A stretch of DNA of 64,000 bases, from the NCBI RefSeq assembly GCF_001298445.1, contig NZ_CP012036.1, positions 667,267 to 731,266 of the forward strand, given 5' to 3'. This document shows, piece after piece, positions 9,914-18,597 of this stretch (the first letter of the stretch is position 1; each line of letters opens with the position of its first letter). A program made the translations under genes and the position numbers. Under the pieces are notes generated by a model that worked only from the letters and a program-made list of their open reading frames with translations, had not been told where the DNA came from and did no database searches. The stretch is from Nostoc piscinale CENA21 (GTDB lineage Bacteria; Cyanobacteriota; Cyanobacteriia; Cyanobacteriales; Nostocaceae).

Positions 9914-11371
9914 CTATTGCTTAGTTTGAATTTGATGAATCAAATCCCTAAAATATTGCCAGTCGTCTGCATTAACTATTGGTTGCCAAATTGATTCAAT
10001 TACAGGTCTAAGAAGTACAGTTTTAGGATTATGCTGAGATAAATTATTGGCTATATTTCCCATCTCATCTAAATCAAAATGATTTAAGATTTTATGGTAG
10101 AGGATGCACCAATTATCAAAAATTACTGAAGTTCCTGTAGCGGGTGCAATTTCTGAATTATTGAGTACACAGGCTGGGTCATCTCGCCATTTAGCAGAAA
10201 AAGTCCGAGCCATTTCAAAGAAAAATAGATGATAACCAACTTGACTTTCTTTCAAAAAGGCAATTGTTAATTCTAAAAGCTCATCAACTTCGGGATGGTT
10301 TAACTGCTCAAAACCTAACTTTTTCAACATCAAACGGCGATATTCTGCACCATAATAATCATCAAAGCTGGCTAATCCCACTTGCATATCAGCTATGTTA
10401 ATAATTGCCTTTAATGGTTCTTGCAGCATTTCTAAATTCCATTGGCAAATGCTTGGCTGATAACCGTAACAATAGCGTTTGTAATAGTCGAAATATGCAG
10501 CAGTAAAATAGGGGTCGTAGGTGGGGATGAAAGCATAAGGGCCATAGTCAAAACTTTCCCCAGTAATCGACATATTGTCAGTATTCAGCACACCATGACA
10601 AAAACCGACAGCCATCCACTGTGCCACTAGTTCAGCAACTCGCTTGACTAACTCTGCATAAAATAAGGCGTATTTATCTGTTTGGTTGACTAAGTGGCGA
10701 TAGTAATATTCAATTACATGGTCTAATAGCTTTTGAGTTAAATCAGGACGCTGTAAATAATGAAACCGCTCAAAAGTACCGAAGCGAATGTGAGAACTAC
10801 TCATTCTCACCATGACTGAAGAACGGGTAGGAGAAGGTTCATCACCGCGCCACAAAGATAAACCAGTTTCAATCATACTAAGACAGCGTGAGGTACGGAC
10901 TCCCATTTGGTGTAGTGCTTCAGCAGCTAAAACTTCCCGCACTCCGCCTTTAAGTGTCAGCATTCCGTCGCCACCACGAGAGTAAGGTGTTCTACCAGAA
11001 CCTTTCGTACCGAAATCGTATAATTCGCCATTGGTAGCGCGGACTTGACCGTAGAGAAAGCCTCTACCATCACCTAGTTGCGGGTTATAGGTACCAAACT
11101 GATAACCGTGATAGCGCAGTGCTAATAAAGGTTTGCGTCCTTGAAATTTGCCAAAGGCTGTAATAAAATCCTCATCTGTCACGGCTTGAGGATTTAGCCC
11201 TAAATCAGATAACAGTGCATCATTCCGCCAGCGCAAAATATGTTGGGGGAATTCCTCTGCGGCTACTTCGTCGTAGTAATCATCACCCAAAGATTCTAAG
11301 GCTGGTTCGTAGTTGAGGGTGAGTAAAGGATTAAGAGAATTTTCTTGGTTGGGAGTTTCAGCCAGAGTCAT
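9914..11371 (-). CDS. selO: SelO/YdiU-family protein adenylyltransferase (pseudokinase fold)
   Basis: SelO proteins have a kinase-like fold that binds ATP upside down and transfer AMP to Ser, Thr or Tyr of target proteins, linked to redox homeostasis. Here the expected motifs are present: LALRYHGYQFG, GDGRGFLYGQV, GSGRTPYSRGGDG with the adjacent LKGGVREVL, and GVLNTDNMSITG with DYGPYAF in the metal-binding part. The start is set at 11371 (MTLAETPNQ). An ATG 33 nt upstream gives an unusual hydrophobic extension (MKRIILLNW). The ~485-residue length is normal, and there is no C-terminal selenocysteine motif. It is monocistronic. Confidence 0.9.
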   Translation of the reverse strand: MTLAETPNQENSLNPLLTLNYEPALESLGDDYYDEVAAEEFPQHILRWRNDALLSDLGLNPQAVTDEDFITAFGKFQGRKPLLALRYHGYQFGTYNPQLGDGRGFLYGQVRATNGELYDFGTKGSGRTPYSRGGDGMLTLKGGVREVLAAEALHQMGVRTSRCLSMIETGLSLWRGDEPSPTRSSVMVRMSSSHIRFGTFERFHYLQRPDLTQKLLDHVIEYYYRHLVNQTDKYALFYAELVKRVAELVAQWMAVGFCHGVLNTDNMSITGESFDYGPYAFIPTYDPYFTAAYFDYYKRYCYGYQPSICQWNLEMLQEPLKAIINIADMQVGLASFDDYYGAEYRRLMLKKLGFEQLNHPEVDELLELTIAFLKESQVGYHLFFFEMARTFSAKWRDDPACVLNNSEIAPATGTSVIFDNWCILYHKILNHFDLDEMGNIANNLSQHNPKTVLLRPVIESIWQPIVNADDWQYFRDLIHQIQTKQ

Positions 11372-11457
11372 TACGCGCCAATTTAAAAGGATTATTCTCT
11401 TCACTTTAGCGAGATAATTGATAAATTATAAACTCCCCTTCATCGGGAGTAGTAGGT

Positions 11458-11685
11458 TTATGATATTGCTTGCACTGTTTTCTTCAACTCCTTAAACAGC
11501 AGCCTACAACCATAAGCAGCAGTTTGATTAATAATCAAATTGCCAAAACCCTTTTTCACCTCTTTGTCTTTGACTCCAGAAGCGATATCACCAGATGCGA
11601 TGTTAGCAGCGAGTGACATTTGTACAGTTTGCATGGTTAGGTTGAGTGTAGCTTCTAGTTGTGGTGCTAATTCTTTGCTAACCAT
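11458..11685 (-). CDS. small helical protein of unknown function
   Basis: This 75-residue frame is read from the ATG at 11685, which overlaps the end of the preceding frame (AATGGTTAG), so the two are translationally coupled. It contains a predicted helix rich in Leu/Met/Thr (residues 1-30), then a Lys-rich turn (VKDKEVKKGFG) and another helix. I recognise no family. The coupling suggests either a two-gene unit or one protein split by a frameshift. Confidence 0.45.
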   Translation of the reverse strand: MVSKELAPQLEATLNLTMQTVQMSLAANIASGDIASGVKDKEVKKGFGNLIINQTAAYGCRLLFKELKKTVQAIS

Positions 11686-12124
11686 TGACAGCAAATTCTG
11701 AGAGAGCGAGCGAGCGCTTCAATTCCCGGAGTGCCTCGGCCTGTAATCTAGCAACGGCTTTCTTTTTCCACAGTTCGGGATTGTCCTGAAATTGAGCTTT
11801 ACGCTGATCGTAAAATTCCCCTAGTTTTTGACCAAACTCATTTTTTGGCCTAGCGTGTTCGGGGGCAATGATATCCAAAATCCACAAATACAGCTGTGAC
11901 CTGCAAAGCTTAGAACCAGAACCTGTATTCATGGTTTCTTTATCACCACTGCTACTTTCATCCTGTGCCATTCCCAACCGCCGTTTAAACCGACCAAGCG
12001 ATTCAAACTTCGTAACTGGGTAAATTTGACTGATGAGTAAAGCTTGTGGACTTGAACCGATGCCAAATTTACTCATTACCTGACGGTATGGCGTAAATTG
12101 TGGCAACTGCAAAATCTCAAACAT
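11678..12124 (-). CDS. unknown protein, faint resemblance to an IS110-type HhH segment
   Basis: This 148-residue frame starts 5 nt after the recJ stop, so it may be read from the recJ transcript. The order KFGIGSSPQALLISQIYPV, then GRFKRRLGMAQDESSSGD, then GSGSKLCRSQLYLW faintly recalls the helix-hairpin-helix C-terminal domain of IS110-type transposases (GIG..TA..L, F....GL.P.....SG, G....R..L). The catalytic N-terminal part of such a transposase is absent. It could be a domesticated fragment or an unrelated family; I would not assign a function. Confidence 0.45.
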   Translation of the reverse strand: MFEILQLPQFTPYRQVMSKFGIGSSPQALLISQIYPVTKFESLGRFKRRLGMAQDESSSGDKETMNTGSGSKLCRSQLYLWILDIIAPEHARPKNEFGQKLGEFYDQRKAQFQDNPELWKKKAVARLQAEALRELKRSLALSEFAVNG

Positions 12125-12128
12125 CTCT

Positions 12129-14463
12129 TCATACTAGAGGTCGATTAACAAGCGCCACAATTGTAGAGAAAGGGACTTCAGAAAAGTACTGTTGCTGAAA
12201 CTGTTCTTCGCTGACTGCGGACAGAAATTGAGTAACTGCTGTATCTGCTAGGTTGGGTGAAATTGTTTGGGGATTTTGGCTTATTCTTAAATAACGGTCT
12301 TGTCTGGTAGCTATAAATCCGCAATATTTTAAAGCTTTGATGCCTAGTAGTAAGCTGCGATCGCCTATACCTAATTTTCCTAGTAGTTGTGTGCGGGTAA
12401 CTAACTGCTGTGTACGACTCAGATATTTAGCTATGCCAACTAGAGTCTGCCAAATTTCTTGTGGTGGTTGTAGGTGAGGTTTAGACCAAGCTAGGGCTAA
12501 TTGTTGATGATTGAAAAGTGAGCGTTGCCACCAAATGCGTATTTCATCCCAGTTAGTAGGGCATTGTTCGAGGATGAGTGGGGAATCTGGGAGTGGGGAG
12601 TGGGGAATTGGGAGATTGCGCCAGTCGAGAATTTGTGTTGAATATTGTTGACTGAGTTCTGAGTTATTGCTGGGACGGACGGCGATTAATCTGATTTCGT
12701 AGCGTTTTTTTGAAACTGTTGTAATCTAATTCGACGATGCAATCAGATTTGCATACAGGTAATTCATCTTTATAATGTCCCCACCACACACCAGGAAAAG
12801 GATTTTTAGTAGAGTCATCCCGAATATCAAAATCTGTTTTAATGTACTGTACTTTCTTTCCTTGCCAGTCTTGCTGATTGCGATGCCAAGCGTTTTCAAA
12901 CCAGCAGTTTTGAATGAGTAGTTTGGGGACTGGGTTGCCCATTCCGCAAGGTTCTAGTAGTTTCAGTTCTAAGAATAATTCTTTGCCCAAGTCTGCTACG
13001 GTAACTTTTAAATCTGCTTGAACTGTAGGCATCAATTCTGTACTACCCAAAGATTGCCGCAACTGCTGATTAATTGCTTGGGTAAATAAAGGAATATTCT
13101 CGACTGGTAAACTCAAACCCGCAGCGTAGGGATGTCCACCAAAGCGATGTAATAAATGTGCTTGGTCTTTAACTAGTTGATATAAATCGACAGAATTGAT
13201 GGAGCGGGCTGAACCACGGGCTAGGGGAGTGGGGAGTGGGGAGTGGGGAGCAGAATTATCTAAGCTCTCTTCTGTGCTTAACAAAATTGTGGGACGGCCT
13301 GTTTCTTGGGCTACTTGTCCGGCAACTAAGCCTAATACACCGACTGGCCATTGGGGATCTTCGAGGACGATGACGCTGGTTGTTGATAAATCTAATTGAG
13401 TGAGTTTTTGGGCTACTTGGGCTTGCACATCTTTTTGTAATGACTTGCGGCGAGTGTTGGCAAGTTCTGTTTCTTCAGCCAATTGATTGCAGTGTTTGGC
13501 ATCGCGGCTAGTCAGTAATTCTACGCAAAAACTCGCATCGCCTTGAATGCGGCTAACTGCGTTGATGCGCGGCCCCAAACCAAAGGAAATATCTGTGGGG
13601 CGATCGCCACTTTTTTGGCACAATTCTAATAATCGCCCTACACCAGGCCTGCGTCGCGCTGTTGGTAGTTGTTTAAAGTCTGCTTGTAAACGTTGGATTC
13701 CCAATTGTGCTAAGTACCGACAATCTCCTTTAAGTTGTACCAAGTCAGCAATTAACCCGACTGCGACTAAATCTAATAAATTCTCCAGTGCATCTTGCGG
13801 GACGTTGGGCAGAGTTTGATAAAGTGCTTCTACTAACTTGTAAGCAACTGCTACCCCAGAAAGATGAAATAACGGATGTTCGCTTGGTAAATAACGAGGG
13901 TTGATAATTGCTGTAACTGGTGGACGTTCTGCTGGTAAAGTGTGATGGTCGGTAACGATGACATCTATACCTAACTTTTTAGCGTAGATAATTTCATCAA
14001 TATTTGTGCTACCTGTATCACAAGTAACTATTAATTTAAAATTTTGTCTTGCTAAATTCTCAATTCCGGAATTATTCAGTCCATGAGATTCTCTGAGGCG
14101 ATTGGGAATGTAATAAGTTAACTGTGTATGTTGCTGAAAAAATTGCCCCAAGCCATCCCATAAGACCGCAGTAGAAGTGATACCATCAGCATCAAAGTCT
14201 CCCCAAATCGCAACTTTTTCGCCGAGATTACGTGCTTGTTGTAATCTAGCTACTGCTAGGTGCATTTCTTCCTCAAATTCAAAGGGACTAGCAGGTTGAT
14301 AAGTTTGATAGTTAACAAAAGTGGCTAGTTGTTGAGAATCTTGAATGCCTCTTTGCCACAATAATTGTGCTGCATATAATCCACTAGATGCAGGTGTGTA
14401 CTGCTTGACTGCTGCAATAAACCAATCTGGAGGTTGTTCAGTTGGGGCTAAAATCCACTGCAT
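12129..14463 (-). CDS. recJ: single-stranded-DNA exonuclease RecJ, frame interrupted at a 7-A run
   Basis: RecJ degrades single-stranded DNA 5' to 3' in recombination and mismatch repair. The first frame (14463-12664) has the DHH nuclease motifs: WGDFDADGITS, VTCDTGS, VTDHHTLP, and the DHHA1-type RFGGHPYAAG. At 12705-12711 (seven As on the coding strand) the frame is lost and soon stops. With six As it continues as FKKRYEIRLIAVRPS and runs open to 12129, giving the cyanobacterial C-terminal extension (LALAWSKP, IWQTLVGIAKYLSRT, LLGKLGIGDRSLLLGIKALK). The corrected length is ~777 residues, normal for cyanobacteria. The start is MQWILAPTE at 14463, because the upstream MTNDK lies in a TGACCAATGACAAA repeat. 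Two GGGGAGT repeat blocks are carried in frame (13220-13251, 12587-12608). Confidence 0.88.
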
Positions 14464-14500
14464 TTTGTCATTGGTCATTTGTCATTGGTCATTTGTTATT
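14464..14500. repeat. TGACCAATGACAAA short tandem repeat
   Basis: Repeated ATTTGTCATTGGTC units lie between the GNAT gene and recJ. They create an artificial upstream ATG for recJ. Confidence 0.75.
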
Positions 14501-14511
14501 TTCTGGATCTT

Positions 14512-15147
14512 CTATTTTTGATCTTCAATGATTTGAGGTTCATTTACTAAAGGATTGAGGACTAATTCATTAGCAACGCCATCAGATTTTCGGGGGCGAA
14601 TTGTCGGACGCGATCGCCTGTAACCTGCTCTTTCTGCTTTTTGATGTTCGTAATCAATTAGCCTACCATAATGTGGGTGTTTACTTAAATTCATCGATAG
14701 GAAAATATGTTCACGAATATTACCAAAACCTTTGCGATTAAAAAATTTCACTGCTGCTACATTGGTGGGGTCAGTATCTACTAACATGAATCTTGCACCA
14801 TCTTCAATCATGCGAGAAACGACTTTATCAACTAGCTTGTCTGCTACTCCCTGACGCTGATATTTTGGGTTAACTCCTAGCCACAAAATATAACCATAAG
14901 TCCAAGATGCTTTAGTAATTATTGTTCCTAAAATAAATCCTGCTAGTTCTCCACTAGTTTCAGCAACTAAGCAATATTCTGGATCTGTATTGTAAAGTCC
15001 AATTACTTCCCACTCGTCCCAAGTGCGATATAGATATGGATATAAATCACTAGTGAATAATTCTTCACCCAAATGATATACAGGAGCGATATCATCAATT
15101 CCTAATTCGCGGACATAAATTGCGTCGCTTGTATCAAATGTAGTCAT
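14512..15147 (-). CDS. GNAT-family N-acetyltransferase
   Basis: A ~211-residue protein with the GNAT fold. The AETSGELAGFILGTII strand is followed by LGVNPKYQRQGVADKLVDK, which contains the acetyl-CoA pyrophosphate loop (QRQGVA), and then by VDTDPTNVAAVKFFNRKGFG, the classic RimI-like ending. A basic tail (RAGYRRSRPTIRPRK) follows the domain. It could act on a ribosomal protein N-terminus (RimI type) or on another amine; the substrate cannot be told. The start is MTTFDTS at 15147; the nine residues upstream are hydrophobic and less likely. It lies 34 nt upstream of the longest recJ frame on the same strand, probably in one operon. Confidence 0.8.
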   Translation of the reverse strand: MTTFDTSDAIYVRELGIDDIAPVYHLGEELFTSDLYPYLYRTWDEWEVIGLYNTDPEYCLVAETSGELAGFILGTIITKASWTYGYILWLGVNPKYQRQGVADKLVDKVVSRMIEDGARFMLVDTDPTNVAAVKFFNRKGFGNIREHIFLSMNLSKHPHYGRLIDYEHQKAERAGYRRSRPTIRPRKSDGVANELVLNPLVNEPQIIEDQK

Positions 15148-15254
15148 AATTAAGTTATTAATCAGAAATATCAAATTTTTGGTAATTTAGTTAGATAATA
15201 AGAATCTTTAGGTTCAGGCTAAGGCGCAGAAATTTACAGCAAGACAACTTTAAT

Positions 15255-16055
15255 TTAAAGTGTGACTTCTTGAATGTTATCAATATTTAGTAATGGATAT
15301 GTTACTGTATCTTCAGTTGATGGTGTACGTTGGCAACGAACAGCGAATTGGCAGTAATTACAGGCTTTACTAGTCTCGATGAGTTGTGGGAATGGTTGAC
15401 CTTTTTGATAAAGTTTTAGCCAAGTAGTTAGATTATTTAATAGCTGATTGAGTTCTTTTGCAGTTTGCTGATGTTGCTGATTATCGTACGTATATTTTAT
15501 ATTTTGTGGTCTACCTTCAGATTGAACAAACCAGTAAGTCATTGAGATATTTTCTGGTAAGTATTCGCTGGTTTCGGCTAATACGTACATATAAAGGCGT
15601 GTTTGCCAGTTTTGGGCTAATTTACGTTTATCTGGTGGTTTGGGATAGGTTTTCCAATCTAAAATTTGTGCTTGCTGGTTATCTGCAATTAATAAATCAT
15701 AGATAACAGTTAGTAAATAATCTTGAACTTGTAAGGTACGGTAGTGTTCGCTTTCGCGGAAGGTTTGACTATTGGTTGTAGGCGTTACAATGTCTGGTGC
15801 AGCATTAGCAAAAGCAGACATCCACTTTTGTAATTGAGGATCGGCTTTTAATAAACTATCAATTGGTAAACCTATTTCTCGCTGCTGCATTAGCAAGTGA
15901 AACCGACTACCTAAAGTTTGCCTTTCTTCGTGTTCTGGATCTGCGGGAGAATTGAGTTGCTCTAAATATGTATGCTGAAACTGGCGGGGACAACGTTCTA
16001 GTAAGTTGAGTTGTCCTTGCGATAGTCTTAATAAATTAGGAGAATTTGATAGCAT
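15255..16055 (-). CDS. PD-(D/E)XK nuclease-family protein, Cas4/RecB-like with Fe-S cysteines
   Basis: This 266-residue protein starts with LSQGQLNLLERCPRQFQHTYLE (the S..L..C...F..Y opening of RecB/Cas4 nucleases). A conserved His lies in the LGSRFHLLMQQ segment, the catalytic core is LIADNQQAQILDWKTY (D...DWK, i.e. D-E/D-xK), and the C-terminus has CNYCQFAVRC. With the N-terminal Cys18 this gives four cysteines able to hold a 4Fe-4S cluster as in AddB and Cas4. No cas genes or CRISPR array are near, so a DNA-repair role beside recJ is more likely than spacer acquisition. Confidence 0.82.
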   Translation of the reverse strand: MLSNSPNLLRLSQGQLNLLERCPRQFQHTYLEQLNSPADPEHEERQTLGSRFHLLMQQREIGLPIDSLLKADPQLQKWMSAFANAAPDIVTPTTNSQTFRESEHYRTLQVQDYLLTVIYDLLIADNQQAQILDWKTYPKPPDKRKLAQNWQTRLYMYVLAETSEYLPENISMTYWFVQSEGRPQNIKYTYDNQQHQQTAKELNQLLNNLTTWLKLYQKGQPFPQLIETSKACNYCQFAVRCQRTPSTEDTVTYPLLNIDNIQEVTL

Positions 16056-16239
16056 TGTTCTATTATAGATTTAGCCGCGATCGCCCTGGCTAATCTTATT
16101 ATATTTGTAATAATTTTAAGATTGAGTTGACTTTAATAAATAAAATGATTAATTTTTGGTTCAAAGATGCGACAGTTTAGACGATCGCATAGAATTTCAA
16201 TCACTTTTAAATTACACTTCTCAACATGACAAATTTTGC

Positions 16240-16440
16240 CTATATATGTTTTGGGCTAACTGGGCAATAAAATCCAGGCTTTAATTCATGTTTTATTTGT
16301 AATTCTGTATCTTCATAACAGATGATTATTACCTCAGAACCACATACGGCGCATAAAATTCTACCTTTATGAGTATAAATATCAAGAGCTTGCTGTAAGT
16401 TTTCAGAGGTACGTTCATACATCAAATCGTCTCTATTCAT
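16240..16440 (-). CDS. small Cys-containing protein of unknown function
   Basis: A 66-residue frame starting 14 nt after csaB on the same strand, so probably co-transcribed. It has one CxxC pair (CAVCGS) and further cysteines (IICYED, GFYCPVS), suggesting a small zinc-binding or ribbon-like fold. No family was recognised. Confidence 0.5.
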   Translation of the reverse strand: MNRDDLMYERTSENLQQALDIYTHKGRILCAVCGSEVIIICYEDTELQIKHELKPGFYCPVSPKHI

Positions 16441-16454
16441 TTCAACCCAAAACT

Positions 16455-17501
16455 TTAACTTAAAGCTTCACTCAATAGTTCGCGGTGCATTAAGGCTTTA
16501 TCTACTAAAGATTGAATTTTTTCTGGCAAAAGTGGTTTACCATTGGAATAATATTCCAGCCAAGTTTTACTGATAATATTTGGGTCATCTGGTAAATTTT
16601 CTAAATCCCAGCCAGGTATTGCTAAATCTTCCATTAAACGATTGACTTTGGGATCATAACTCAAGGCAAAACAGCGACAACCTTCAGCCGCAGCCATAAT
16701 TAAACTGTGTAACCGCATTCCAATTGCCATTTCAACACCACGATATACACCTTTTAATAGTTGTGGATCTTCCAGACACAATATTTGACTAACATCAGCT
16801 AGATGGGGTTGAATGGCTTGGGCTATGCCTAAATCTTCACTTTTTTGAAATGGCAGCAATAAAATAAATGCTTGGGTAGCTTTTTGAAAATCAACTAATG
16901 CTTTGGTGAGGTTAGCTAGGCGTGTTGGTGTGAGTTGAGGGTGCGATCGCAATGTTACAGCAACTCGCGGCGCAGGTAAATCGGCAAGTCCGGGGACTGG
17001 CTTTCCTTGTAGCGCCCAAACAGGATCAGGTGCGATGATGTGGGGAATTTGCCAATCTGATAATAAAGCCGCACTGGCGCGATCGCGGACACTAACTTTG
17101 GTACAACCAGCAAAATTGCGTCTGGCTAACCAGCGCGTTTGGGGACGCAATAAAGGGCCGATCCCTTGCGCCCAAGCAATGGTTTTCAAATTCATTGTTT
17201 GCGCCAATGTCATCAATCCCCCATAATACAGAGGGCTAATGGTACTGGTAACATCTTGAATTAAACTACCGCCACCCCAAATAAAAGCATCGCAGGAACG
17301 TAAAGCTTGCAGCACAGGTAGTATAGCCATGCGATTGTAAGTTTCTACATTGTAGCGATCGCGCGTTTCTTCGGGATTGCCAGAAAGCACCACAGGCGTA
17401 ACATGAGATGGCAACATTTGTAAAAGTGTCGCCAGTAAAGCTTCATCACCACCGTTACCTTTGCCATAATAACCAGACAACAACGCCCGCATAGTTCCCA
17501 T
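16455..17501 (-). CDS. csaB: polysaccharide pyruvyl transferase CsaB
   Basis: CsaB adds a pyruvyl ketal group from phosphoenolpyruvate to a cell-wall-linked polysaccharide; in Bacillus this anchors SLH-domain surface proteins. The 348-residue protein begins LSGYYGKGNGGDEALLATLLQ (the GNxGD family opening), has the IWGGGSLIQD segment and ends with GMRLHSLIMAA, which holds the conserved His of the pyruvyl transferase fold. In cyanobacteria CsaB is thought to mark secondary polysaccharide for SLH porins. The start at 17501 is 9 nt ahead of MRALLSGYYG; either ATG could be used. Confidence 0.9.
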   Translation of the reverse strand: MGTMRALLSGYYGKGNGGDEALLATLLQMLPSHVTPVVLSGNPEETRDRYNVETYNRMAILPVLQALRSCDAFIWGGGSLIQDVTSTISPLYYGGLMTLAQTMNLKTIAWAQGIGPLLRPQTRWLARRNFAGCTKVSVRDRASAALLSDWQIPHIIAPDPVWALQGKPVPGLADLPAPRVAVTLRSHPQLTPTRLANLTKALVDFQKATQAFILLLPFQKSEDLGIAQAIQPHLADVSQILCLEDPQLLKGVYRGVEMAIGMRLHSLIMAAAEGCRCFALSYDPKVNRLMEDLAIPGWDLENLPDDPNIISKTWLEYYSNGKPLLPEKIQSLVDKALMHRELLSEALS

Positions 17502-17629
17502 CTTCAGTATTTGGATTTTAGAATATCAACTTTTTCTCAACAGTTCATAGTATGTCAGCCATCTTGTCAATCAAAGAAGAATTTCCTTATGGGAAGATTG
17601 AAGAACAGAAGAAAGAATCAGAGGAAGAT

Positions 17630-17671
17630 TAACTTTTGACTCTTGACTTTTGACTTTTGACTTTTGACTTA
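17630..17671. repeat. TTGACTT heptamer short tandem repeat
   Basis: About five units of TTGACTT/TTGACTC lie immediately before the DUF2499 gene and create a spurious in-frame start 18 nt upstream of the likely ATG at 17675. Confidence 0.8.
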
Positions 17672-17674
17672 TTT

Positions 17675-18022
17675 ATGCACGCCCTATCAATTCCCACTTG
17701 GATTATTCACATTTCTAGCGTTATTGAGTGGATTGCCGCGATTTGGTTAATCTGGACTTACGGCGAACTCACTGGTAATCGTAGTTGGTGGGGATTGTCC
17801 CTAGCCATGTTACCAGCTTTGGTGAGTGCTATGTGTGCTTGCACTTGGCATTATTTTGACAATGCAGAATCTCTAGAATGGCTGGTAACTTTGCAAGCTA
17901 CCATGACTTTAGTTGGTAATTTTACACTTTGGGCAGCTGCGGTATGGATTTGGCGTTCCAGCAAGTCTGCCAAAAATGTCACAAATAACGTTGCAGTCTC
18001 ATCTATTAAATCAGAACCATGA
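17675..18022 (+). CDS. DUF2499 membrane protein
   Basis: A ~115-residue polytopic protein that fits DUF2499, found in cyanobacteria and plastid-bearing plants. It opens MHALSIPTWIIHISSVIEW and continues with two to three hydrophobic segments, including the CTWHYFDN segment. The start is placed at 17675 because the preceding bases belong to a TTGACTT repeat. Its stop overlaps the next start by 4 nt (ATGA), so it is coupled to the DUF3593 protein. Function is unknown; a thylakoid or plasma membrane partner role is inference. Confidence 0.75.
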   Translation: MHALSIPTWIIHISSVIEWIAAIWLIWTYGELTGNRSWWGLSLAMLPALVSAMCACTWHYFDNAESLEWLVTLQATMTLVGNFTLWAAAVWIWRSSKSAKNVTNNVAVSSIKSEP

Positions 18023-18342
18023 TCTCAAAAGAAACCCTGTTTGCCCTTTCCCTGTTTCCCTATTTGGGTTTCTTGTGGTTTCTTAGCCGCAGTCAACAAG
18101 TACCCCGTTTAGCACTGTATGGATTTTACGGCACACTTGTATTTGTCGGTATTACCATCCCCGCCGGTATTTACGCCAAAGTTCATTATGGCGAAGCTTT
18201 GGCAAATGTCGATTGGTTACATGGGGGTGCGGAAGTCTTTTTAACTTTAGCCAATATTTTGGTTGTGATTGGTTTTCGTCAAGCTGTGAAGGAATTAAAA
18301 GGCAGGAGGCAGGAGGCAGGAGGCAAGAAGGCTAAAGAATAG
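18019..18342 (+). CDS. DUF3593 membrane protein
   Basis: A 107-residue protein with three hydrophobic segments and the DUF3593 pattern (LFALSLFPYLGFLWFLSRS, then TIPAGIYAKVHYG and LHGGAEVFLTLANI). DUF2499 and DUF3593 are regularly adjacent in cyanobacteria, which suggests a two-subunit membrane complex. The last ~12 residues (GRRQEAGGKK) are encoded by a GGCAGGA short tandem repeat and are not part of the family. Confidence 0.75.
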   Translation: MISKETLFALSLFPYLGFLWFLSRSQQVPRLALYGFYGTLVFVGITIPAGIYAKVHYGEALANVDWLHGGAEVFLTLANILVVIGFRQAVKELKGRRQEAGGKKAKE

Positions 18343-18522
18343 ACCTCTTGCGTGAATCCAATTATCTCCTCAGACTGGAAGTCTGGGGCTATAAAAACAA
18401 AGCCTGCCTATCGCGCTTGCGCTGCGCTTGGCGCACCACGCAGGCTATATATGGTTTGAGTTGAAAAATCTGGTTTGTACAGTTATCAATTTCATTCATA
18501 AAACATTCGTGCAAGAGGTCTA
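18340..18522. mobile_element. MITE-like element with 12-bp terminal inverted repeats
   Basis: TAGACCTCTTGC at 18340-18351 is exactly inverted as GCAAGAGGTCTA at 18511-18522, with homology continuing imperfectly inwards (GTGAAT against ACGAAT). The 183-bp interior has no ORF and contains its own palindrome (AGCCTGC and GCAGGCT). The outer TA pair may be the target duplication. This is the form of a non-autonomous transposon; the mobilising IS is not in the window. Confidence 0.65.
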
Positions 18523-18597
18523 ATTTGATTTCATACTTCACACTTCAAACTTTTTTCCCTACTCCTCATTTTTTTAAAATTAGCCAAGGAAAAACAA

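Noticed and set aside
11678..12124. IS110-family transposase
   Set aside because: Only a faint match to the C-terminal helix-hairpin-helix segment; no catalytic DEDD domain and no element ends.
15255..16055. Cas4 of a CRISPR adaptation module
   Set aside because: The Fe-S/PD-(D/E)XK arrangement is Cas4-like, but there is no array, cas1 or cas2 nearby; RecB-like repair nuclease is more economical.
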